A DNA stretch of 6,180 nucleotides from Streptosporangiaceae bacterium (GTDB lineage: Bacteria > Actinomycetota > Actinomycetes > Streptosporangiales > Streptosporangiaceae), in assembly GCA_025934635.1 (NCBI GenBank), contig JAICWX010000432.1, forward strand, positions 1 through 6,180, written 5' to 3'. The position numbers were made by a program, and so were the translations under genes. Shown one piece after another: positions 1 through 4,830 of this stretch. The notes under the pieces are model-generated. The model was not told the DNA's origin, ran no database searches, and was given only the letters and a program-made list of their open reading frames with translations. Position 1 is the first letter of the stretch. Each line of letters starts with the position of its first letter.

Positions 1-1
1 C

Positions 2-64
2 AAGAGCGTAATCGTGCTCTCCCGGCTGGTCGACCGGGCGGACGCGCTGGCGCCCCTGCGATGA
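2..64 (+). CDS. 3' end of an unidentified protein-coding gene (partial)
   Basis: An open frame enters from the left edge and ends at TGA 62-64, giving a 20-residue C-terminal tail that begins KSVIVL and ends LAPLR. Almost all third codon positions are G or C (about 18 of 20), as expected for a real gene in this genome, whereas the other frames here lack that bias. The tail looks like a short hydrophobic strand followed by an amphipathic helix. No family can be named from so few residues. The ATGA at the stop offers an overlapping start in another frame, but that frame does not look coding. The next convincing gene begins 64 bases downstream on the same strand. Confidence 0.6.
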   Translation, partial: KSVIVLSRLVDRADALAPLR

Positions 65-128
65 GCGCCGCGCTGAAGTGCGCCCAATCGGACCTTGAAG
101 CGGCCGCTGACCAGCTAAGGTCGTGCAC

Positions 129-302
129 ATGTCGGAGTTTGAGCAAGATCCGAGCGCTAACACCGGACGGTTCCGTGCCTTCGTCGAGGGCGGTGAAGAC
201 GAAGCCCCGCAAGCACGGCGCTCGCCGGTGTCCCCTGCCATGCTGATCGCCGGGGTCGTGGTGGTGATCGCGGTCATCGTCATTATCGTGGCCGTGATCT
301 AG
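129..302 (+). CDS. Small single-pass membrane protein, 57 aa, C-terminally anchored
   Basis: The frame runs from ATG 129 to TAG 300-302. Residues 1-37 are polar, with an acidic patch (E20, E23, D24, E25), then R30-R31, then a short Ser/Pro hinge. Residues 38-57 are an unbroken stretch of Ile, Val, Ala and Leu that reaches the last residue, so the protein is probably tail-anchored with its N-terminus in the cytoplasm. AAGG at 117-120, 8 bases before the ATG, is a plausible ribosome binding site. The same bases are part of TAAGGT (116-121), which fits an actinobacterial TAnnnT -10 box and could instead give a leaderless mRNA. Third positions are mostly G or C. The N-terminal segment around DPSANTGRFRAFVEG resembles, from memory, small uncharacterised membrane proteins of other actinobacteria; this is unchecked. 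No function is assigned. The gene could share a transcript with the partial gene ending at 64. Confidence 0.72.
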   Translation: MSEFEQDPSANTGRFRAFVEGGEDEAPQARRSPVSPAMLIAGVVVVIAVIVIIVAVI

Positions 303-400
303 CCCGGTTCGGCGGTACCACGACGCCCCCTGCCACTCGGCAACCCTCCCGTATCAATGATCACGAACGCCCCGACCAGCCTCTCCGGCTCACCTATCCT

Positions 401-413
401 CAGGATTATCCTG
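401..413. promoter_or_regulatory. Short palindrome, possible operator
   Basis: CAGGAT-T-ATCCTG is a perfect 6-bp inverted repeat around one central base, and an extra TATCCT lies just upstream at 395-400. It sits in the gap between the small membrane protein gene and the SDR gene, about 70 bases before a TTGACA box. It could bind a dimeric regulator, but an arm of six bases can also arise by chance. Confidence 0.25.
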
Positions 414-450
414 CCCCCGCCGGCCGCCAAGACAGAGCCGCCAAGGACTG

Positions 451-472
451 GCCGGAGCCGCGCGGTTCCGGC
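451..472 (+). terminator. GC-rich stem-loop, possible terminator of the upstream transcript
   Basis: GCCGGAGCC (451-459) pairs with GGTTCCGGC (464-472) across a GCGC loop, giving a 9-bp stem with one G-U pair. It lies about 150 bases after the stop of the 57-aa gene and 10 bases before a TTGACA hexamer, where a boundary between two transcription units would fit. No T-run follows, which is common for actinobacterial hairpin terminators but leaves the call weak. It may equally be an incidental GC-rich fold. Confidence 0.25.
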
Positions 473-481
473 TATACCGCA

Positions 482-511
482 TTGACATCGTCCTTAGATG
501 ACGATTTGGCT
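482..511 (+). promoter_or_regulatory. Possible promoter for the SDR gene
   Basis: TTGACA at 482-487 is a perfect match to the vegetative -35 consensus and stands out in such GC-rich DNA; the surrounding 475-515 stretch is also locally AT-richer. The -10 is poor: TTGGCT at 506-511, 18 bases downstream, keeps only the first and last T of the consensus. If used, the SDR mRNA would have a leader of roughly 70 bases. The rest of the 303-587 gap holds only the palindrome at 401-413, the stem-loop at 451-472 and a tiny ORF at 548. Confidence 0.3.
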
Positions 512-547
512 TATTGGGGGGCAGGCCGGTGAGCGGGGGGTGGCAAG

Positions 548-607
548 ATGACAGCCATGAGAAACGTCGCGGTCGTGCCTTGCACCGGTGATGCGTGTGA
601 ACGCTGA
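548..607 (+). CDS. Possible 19-codon upstream ORF overlapping the SDR start
   Basis: ATG 548 opens MTAMRNVAVVPCTGDACER and stops at TGA 605-607, overlapping the first codons of the SDR frame by about 20 bases. A G-rich run at 535-543 lies a few bases before its ATG, whereas the SDR start itself has little Shine-Dalgarno sequence. This layout would suit a leader peptide coupled by translation to the reductase. The evidence is only position and the G-run; the peptide has no recognisable feature and the ORF may be accidental. Confidence 0.18.
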   Translation: MTAMRNVAVVPCTGDACER

Positions 608-1298
608 CCAGCCGGTGGCCGTCGTGACCGGCGGCAACCGCGGCGTGGGCCGTGAAGTGTGCCGGCAGCTCGCCCTGCTCGGCTTCGCGGTGGTGCTCGG
701 CTCCCGGGACCTGAGAAGGGGGGAGCTGGCCGCCAAGGAACTCGACCCGGAGGGCAGCCGGATCTTCCCCTGCCAGCTCGAGGTGGACAACTCCCTCAGC
801 GTCACGTCGATGGCCGAGTGGGTGAAGGGCCGGTTCGGCCGTACGGACGTTCTCGTGAACAACGCCTCGACCATGTACGACCGGTGGGCGACGGCCAGCA
901 ACGCTGACCTCGGCGCGGTCGCCGAGGCGATCGACGTCAACATGTTCGGCCCGTGGCGGGTGATTCACGCGCTGCTGCCGATGCTGCGCTCGAGCACCCG
1001 GCCGCGCATCGTCAACGTGAGCAGCGAGGGCGGCTCGATCGCCGTGATGGGCGGCGGGTCACCCGCGTACGGCGTGTCCAAGGCCGGGCTCAACGCGCTG
1101 ACCCGGATTCTCGCCGCCGAACTGGCCCGGGACGGCATCCTCGTCAACGCGGTCTGCCCCGGCTGGCCCGCCAGCGAGAACCACCCCGATGGCCGCTCTC
1201 TCGGCCAGGCGGCGGCCAGCGTCATCTGGGCCGTCACCATCCCCAATGGCGGTCCCACCGGCACCCTCACCCGGGACGGCCAGCCTTACCCCTGGTGA
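588..1298 (+). CDS. Short-chain dehydrogenase/reductase (SDR), carbonyl reductase-like
   Basis: This is a cytosolic NAD(P)H-dependent oxidoreductase of the classical SDR fold, about 236 residues, near full family length. Visible motifs are the nucleotide-binding TGGNRGVG (14-21), NNAS (91-94, variant of NNAG), N118 of the catalytic tetrad, the Ser pair 145-146 at the end of IVNVSS, the catalytic YGVSK (Y161, K165) and PG 191-192. Arginines R18 and R40 after the second strand favour NADPH over NADH. The C-terminal GTLTRDGQPYPW resembles the ending of carbonyl reductase-like SDRs, where the segment closes over the substrate pocket. The substrate cannot be told. An in-frame stop at 558-560 limits the start to GTG 588, ATG 591 or GTG 597. 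None has a strong ribosome binding site, but GGTGA at 587-591 is placed correctly for GTG 597. The gene ends two bases from the convergent kdpE stop, so it is not in an operon with kdpDE. Confidence 0.9.
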   Translation: MMRVNADQPVAVVTGGNRGVGREVCRQLALLGFAVVLGSRDLRRGELAAKELDPEGSRIFPCQLEVDNSLSVTSMAEWVKGRFGRTDVLVNNASTMYDRWATASNADLGAVAEAIDVNMFGPWRVIHALLPMLRSSTRPRIVNVSSEGGSIAVMGGGSPAYGVSKAGLNALTRILAAELARDGILVNAVCPGWPASENHPDGRSLGQAAASVIWAVTIPNGGPTGTLTRDGQPYPW

Positions 1299-1300
1299 GC

Positions 1301-2038
1301 CTAGTGAGCCGGGGCCGCTGACTCGCCATCGGCAGCGCTCGGCTGGTAGCGGTAGCCCATGCCCGGCTCGGTGATCAGCCAGCGCGGGCGGGCCGGATCC
1401 GGCTCGAGCTTGCGCCGCAGCTGGGCCATGTACAACCGGAGGTTACCGGTGGCGTCGGCGTAGCCCGGACCCCATACCTCGGTCAGCAGCTGGTTGCGGC
1501 TGAGCAGCTTGCCGGGGTTCCGCAGCAGCACCTCGAGCAGGTGCCACTCGGTCGGGGTGAGCCGGACGTCATCGGCCGGGGCGGCGCCCGCCGGGACCGG
1601 CGCCTGCCGGATGACGCGCTTGGCGGCCAGGTCGATGACCAGCTCGCCGAGCTGGATCCGGGGCAGGTCCTCAGGGGCGCCGGTCCGCCGGACCGCCGCC
1701 CGCATCCGGGCCAGCAGCTCCTCGACGCCGAACGGCTTGGTCACATAGTCATCGGCACCGGCGTCGAGTGCCTCTACCTTGTCCACGCTGTCGGCCCGGC
1801 CGGAGAGCACGATGATCGGTGCCTTGGTCCAGCCGCGCAGGCCCTGGATCACCTCCATCCCGTCCAGGTCGGGCAGGCCGAGATCGAGGATCACCAGGTC
1901 GGGCGGGTAGCGGCCGGCCACCTCGAGCGCCTCGGCTCCGGTCGCCGCCACGTGCACCTCGTAGTCCCGTACCCGCAGGTTAATCCGCAGCGCCCGCAGG
2001 ATCTGCGGCTCGTCGTCCACCACCAGTACCCGTGTCAC
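1301..2038 (-). CDS. kdpE: KdpE-type response regulator (OmpR/PhoB family)
   Basis: This cytosolic DNA-binding regulator accepts phosphate from the sensor kinase encoded just upstream. The receiver domain (about 1-118) shows the acidic pair D8-D9, phospho-acceptor D52 in LDLGLPD, switch Ser S79 and K101 in the KPF motif. A winged-helix domain (about 128-231) follows, with LTPTEWHLLEVL, the recognition region NLRLYMAQLRRKLE and the terminal hairpin ITEPGMGYRY. These match KdpE more closely than generic PhoB proteins, and the kdpD neighbour supports the assignment. Length, 245 aa, is slightly above the E. coli protein because of an Ala/Pro-rich insert (about 146-157) between two wing-domain strands and a short acidic tail. 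The start is GTG 2038, overlapping the kdpD stop as GTGA; GGGGGA lies 5-6 bases before it, so translational coupling is likely. Its targets classically include kdpFABC, which is not in the window. Confidence 0.93.
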   Translation of the reverse strand: MTRVLVVDDEPQILRALRINLRVRDYEVHVAATGAEALEVAGRYPPDLVILDLGLPDLDGMEVIQGLRGWTKAPIIVLSGRADSVDKVEALDAGADDYVTKPFGVEELLARMRAAVRRTGAPEDLPRIQLGELVIDLAAKRVIRQAPVPAGAAPADDVRLTPTEWHLLEVLLRNPGKLLSRNQLLTEVWGPGYADATGNLRLYMAQLRRKLEPDPARPRWLITEPGMGYRYQPSAADGESAAPAH

Positions 2039-4656
2039 TCGGTTCCCCCGCTCGCCGATTCACGCTCCCGCTGACCAGGCTCGGGCTGGCAGCCCGGCTC
2101 GGCGGCGGCCGGGAGCGACACGGTCATGGTGAGGCCGCCACCGGGGGTGTCGTCGGCGGTCAGCTCGCCGCCCATCGCCTCGGTTAGCCCGCGCGCCAGC
2201 GCCAGCCCGAGCCCCACCCCGGTGGTGTTGTCGGTGTCGCCGAGCCGCTGGAACGGCACGAACATCCGGTCCCGGTCCTTCTCGGGGATCCCCGGGCCGC
2301 GGTCGACGACACGCAGCTCGACCCGGTCACCGAGCGAACTGGCGGTCAGCAGCGGCGGCTGCCCGGCGGGGGAGTAGCGCAGCGCATTCTCCGTCAGGTT
2401 CACGATCACCCGTTCCAGGATGGCCGGGTCCACGTTGATCTCGGGCAGCGACTCCGGGATGTCGACCGTGACGCCCCGGGCGGCCGGATCCAGGTTGTCC
2501 AGCGCGCTGGAGACGATCTCCTCGAGCCCGGCCGGGCGCGGGAACAGGGACAGCGCGCCCGCTTGCAGCCGGCTCATGTCCAGCAGGTTGTCGACCAGGT
2601 GAGCCAGCCGGTCCAGGGATTCGTCCGCCGTCGCGAGCAGCTCGTCGTGGTCTTCGGCCGCCCAGTTCACGTCGGGCGAGCGCAGGCTGGTCACCGCGGC
2701 CTTGGCCGACGCCAGCGGGGTGCGCAGGTCGTGGCTGACCGCGGCGAGCAGCGCGGTCCGCATCCGGTCGGCGGCCGCGATCGGCCTGGCTGCCTGCGCC
2801 TCGGCGGCCAGTTGCTGCTGGTCTAGCGCCACCGCCGCGTAGGAGGCGAACGCGCCGAGCACGCGGCGGTCCGTGGCGGGCAGCGGCCGGCCGCGCAGCG
2901 CCAGCGAGAGGGAGTCGGTGACCGGCACCTCCACGTCGGCTTCGTCCGGCCGGGTCACGGGCGGCTCGCCGCGGCTGGCGATGACCGTCCACGGGCCCAT
3001 CCTGCCCGGGCATTCGAGCAGCGTGACCGAATCCATGCCGAACGCTTCCCGGACCCGGTCGAGCAGCGCGCTCAGCCCCTGCTGCCCGCGCAGCACGCTG
3101 CCGGCCGTGGTCGTCAGCAGCTCGGACTCGGCGTTGGCCCGGGCGGCCTGCTTGGTCCGCCGGGCCGCGAGGTCGACCACCGAGCTCACCAGGATGGCCA
3201 CCGCGATGAAGACGCCGATCGCGAGCGCGTTGTTCGCCTCGGCGATCGTGAACTGGTGGATGGGCGGGGTGAAGTAGTAGTTGAGCAGCAGCGATCCCAC
3301 GATGGCGGTCAGCACCGCGGGCGCGAACCCGCCGGTCAGGGCGACCAGGACCACCGCGGTCAGGTACATCAGCACGTCGCTGGTGAGGTTGAGGTCGTTG
3401 CGCAGGACGGTCAGGAGCACCGTCAGCACCGGCAGCAGCGCGGCCGCCAGCGCGTATCCGGCCACCTTCCGGCGCCGGGTAATCGCCCCGCGCGGCCGCG
3501 GCAGGCCCCGGCCCCGGCCCATCTGCGCGTGCGTCACGATATGCACGTCGATGTCACCGGAGCCGCGGATGGTGCGGGAACCGATCCCCGGGCCGGTGAG
3601 CATGGCGGACAGCCACGACCGGCGGCTCGCGCCCAGCACGAGCTGGGTCGCGTTCTCCGCCCGGGCGAAGGTCAGCAGCGCCGCGGGGATGTCGTCGCCC
3701 ACCACCTGGTGGTAGGTGCCGCCGACCGATTCGGTCAGCCGCCGCTGATCGGCCAGCGAGGCCGGATCGGCGCCGGTCAGGCCGTCGGACTTGGTGACGT
3801 GCACGGCCAGCAGGTCGCCGCCTGACGAGCCGCCCGGTGACCGGGCCGCGATCCGCGCGGCCCGGCGGATCAGCGTCTTGCCCTCGGGACCGCCGGTCAG
3901 GGCCACGACCACCCGTTCCCTGGCCTCCCAGGCGCTGGAGATCTTGTGCTCGGTCCGGTAGCGCTGCAGGCCCTCGTCGACCTTGTGGGCCAGCCAGAGC
4001 AGGGCGAGTTCCCGCAGCGCGGCCAGGTTCCCGCCGCGGAAGTAGTTGGTCAGCGCCGCGTCGATCTTCTCCGGCGGGTAGATGTTCCCGTGCGCCATCC
4101 GGCGGCGCAGTGCCTCCGGCGTCATGTCGACCATCTCGACCTGGTCGGCGGCCCGGACGATCGCGTCGGGCACGGTTTCCCGCTGCGGCACCCCGGTGAT
4201 CTTCTCGACGACGTCGTTGAGGGATTCCAGGTGCTGGATGTTCACCGCGGAGATGACGTCGATCCCGGCGTCGAGCAGTTCCTCCACGTCCTGCCAGCGT
4301 TTCTCGTTACGCGAGCCGGGCACGTTGGTGTGCGCGAACTCGTCCACCAGCGCGATCTCCGGCCGCCGGGCGAGCACCGCGTCCAGGTCCATCTCCTCGA
4401 AGGTGGCGCCCCGGTACTCCGGCCGGGCCCGGGGGATGACCTCGAGGCCGTCGAGCAGCGCGCTGGTGTGCGGACGCGCGTGGGCCTCGGCGAATCCCAC
4501 CACCACGTCGGCGCCTCGCTCGGCGCGCCGGTGCCCTTCGTTGAGCATGGCGTAGGTCTTGCCTACCCCTGCCGCCGAGCCGAGGTAGATCCGCAGGTGA
4601 CCACGTCCCGGCCGGGTCGCCCTGCCAGTGTCTCGCCGGCCGTCGTTGTCCGCCAT
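2035..4656 (-). CDS. kdpD: KdpD potassium/turgor sensor histidine kinase
   Basis: This 873-aa inner-membrane sensor kinase phosphorylates KdpE in response to potassium or osmotic conditions. The N-terminal KdpD domain (about 18-230) has Walker A GSAAGVGKT (26-34) and the LVDEFAHTN motif (D105, E106). A USP-like domain covers about 248-376. Four membrane helices of the DUF4118 type lie near 398-417, 427-442, 445-463 and 477-496, with LLLNYYFTPP before the last. A GAF-like region (about 525-615) leads to HisKA with phospho-acceptor H642 in SHDLRTPL. The ATPase domain has N-box N753/N757, G1 box DRGPGI (785-790), F799/F802 and G2 box GVGLGL (813-818). All catalytic residues are present. ATG 4656 is the earliest start, since TAA lies in frame 15 bases upstream; GGAG touches the ATG and AAGGA is 12 bases away, so the binding site is unusual. 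No kdpFABC gene is adjacent inside the window; the upstream gene is a Ser/Thr kinase. Confidence 0.95.
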   Translation of the reverse strand: MADNDGRRDTGRATRPGRGHLRIYLGSAAGVGKTYAMLNEGHRRAERGADVVVGFAEAHARPHTSALLDGLEVIPRARPEYRGATFEEMDLDAVLARRPEIALVDEFAHTNVPGSRNEKRWQDVEELLDAGIDVISAVNIQHLESLNDVVEKITGVPQRETVPDAIVRAADQVEMVDMTPEALRRRMAHGNIYPPEKIDAALTNYFRGGNLAALRELALLWLAHKVDEGLQRYRTEHKISSAWEARERVVVALTGGPEGKTLIRRAARIAARSPGGSSGGDLLAVHVTKSDGLTGADPASLADQRRLTESVGGTYHQVVGDDIPAALLTFARAENATQLVLGASRRSWLSAMLTGPGIGSRTIRGSGDIDVHIVTHAQMGRGRGLPRPRGAITRRRKVAGYALAAALLPVLTVLLTVLRNDLNLTSDVLMYLTAVVLVALTGGFAPAVLTAIVGSLLLNYYFTPPIHQFTIAEANNALAIGVFIAVAILVSSVVDLAARRTKQAARANAESELLTTTAGSVLRGQQGLSALLDRVREAFGMDSVTLLECPGRMGPWTVIASRGEPPVTRPDEADVEVPVTDSLSLALRGRPLPATDRRVLGAFASYAAVALDQQQLAAEAQAARPIAAADRMRTALLAAVSHDLRTPLASAKAAVTSLRSPDVNWAAEDHDELLATADESLDRLAHLVDNLLDMSRLQAGALSLFPRPAGLEEIVSSALDNLDPAARGVTVDIPESLPEINVDPAILERVIVNLTENALRYSPAGQPPLLTASSLGDRVELRVVDRGPGIPEKDRDRMFVPFQRLGDTDNTTGVGLGLALARGLTEAMGGELTADDTPGGGLTMTVSLPAAAEPGCQPEPGQRERESASGGTE

Positions 4657-4721
4657 CTCCGGCCCGTGTCCTTATCTGCGTGAACTGATCTCCCTAGTCA
4701 AGCACGTCCGCCCGGCCGGAG
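4657..4721 (-). promoter_or_regulatory. Distant inverted repeat that could mask the kdpD ribosome binding site
   Basis: On the kdpD strand, CTCCGGCC (4721-4714) is the exact complement of GGCCGGAG (4664-4657), and the second arm ends directly at the kdpD ATG, including the GGAG that may serve as its ribosome binding site. The arms are 49 bases apart. Only a transcript starting upstream of 4721, for example read-through from the Ser/Thr kinase gene, would contain both. Eight-base GC complements can occur by chance in this DNA. Confidence 0.3.
4671..4701 (-). promoter_or_regulatory. Possible kdpD promoter
   Basis: On the minus strand TTGACT (4701-4696) is five of six to the vegetative -35 box, and GATAAG (4676-4671) is four of six to the -10, with a 19-base spacer (18 if read as AGATAA). 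The spacing is slightly long. A start site near 4664 would give a leader of only about 8 bases, lacking the AAGGA at 4673-4669 and leaving GGAG against the ATG, so kdpD would be translated almost without a leader. This would allow kdpDE to be expressed independently of the upstream kinase gene. Confidence 0.38.
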
Positions 4722-4727
4722 ATTCCG

Positions 4728-4748
4728 CCTGCCAGAACGGCTGGCAGG
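4728..4748. other. Perfect 8-bp hairpin between the Ser/Thr kinase gene and kdpD
   Basis: CCTGCCAG (4728-4735) and CTGGCAGG (4741-4748) form a perfect stem with a five-base loop. It lies 79 bases after the kinase stop codon and 71 bases before the kdpD start. It may be a terminator for the kinase transcript, although no T-run follows on the minus strand. It may also be an operator for a dimeric regulator, being about 27 bases upstream of the putative -35 box. The sequence does not decide between them. Confidence 0.5.
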
Positions 4749-4754
4749 TCTTAA

Positions 4755-4794
4755 CGCGATTCATGCGCCGCGCATGCGCGATCCATGCGCCGCG
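4755..4794. repeat. 22-bp-period direct repeat with a central 12-bp palindrome
   Basis: CGCGATTCATGCGCCGCG (4755-4772) recurs as CGCGATCCATGCGCCGCG (4777-4794), 17 of 18 bases identical and 22 bases apart, which is about two helical turns. Between and overlapping them, CGCGCATGCGCG (4769-4780) is a perfect palindrome. It lies about 50-95 bases upstream of the putative kdpD promoter and just beyond the hairpin at 4728-4748. Same-face spacing suits tandem binding of a regulator, possibly KdpE itself, but no known KdpE site pattern for actinobacteria was matched. Confidence 0.5.
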
Positions 4795-4830
4795 GGCCGC
4801 TACCCGCGGGCCGCTACCCGCGGGCCGCTA
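4790..4830. repeat. 14-bp tandem repeat, three copies, containing the kinase stop codon
   Basis: The unit CCGCGGGCCGCTAC occurs at 4790-4803 and 4804-4817, with a third copy at 4818-4830 lacking only its last base. Each copy carries CTA, which reads TAG on the minus strand (4830, 4816, 4802). The copy at 4830-4828 is the actual stop of the Ser/Thr kinase. Because the unit is not a multiple of three, the three TAGs fall in three different frames. The repeat also contains CCCGCGGG palindromes. It probably arose by slippage duplication at the gene end. Confidence 0.75.

Noticed and set aside
61..246. 61-codon plus-strand ORF starting in the ATGA at the end of the partial gene
   Set aside because: It overlaps the better-supported 57-aa frame, has poor third-position GC, and encodes a Cys- and basic-rich string with no domain character. 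The ATGA overlap alone is not enough.
390..968. Minus-strand ORFs of 192 and 149 codons across the SDR start
   Set aside because: They lie opposite the SDR coding region and are His/Arg/Pro-rich, as antisense frames of GC-rich genes are; the SDR has all family motifs.
3946..4683. 245-codon plus-strand ORF opposite the 5' part of kdpD
   Set aside because: It is a mirror frame of kdpD with Val/His/Gln-rich composition and no recognisable motif; KdpD is intact across the whole span.
4755..4830. CRISPR array
   Set aside because: The repeats are short, have different periods (22 and 14 bp) and lack unique spacers of regular length; no cas gene is near.
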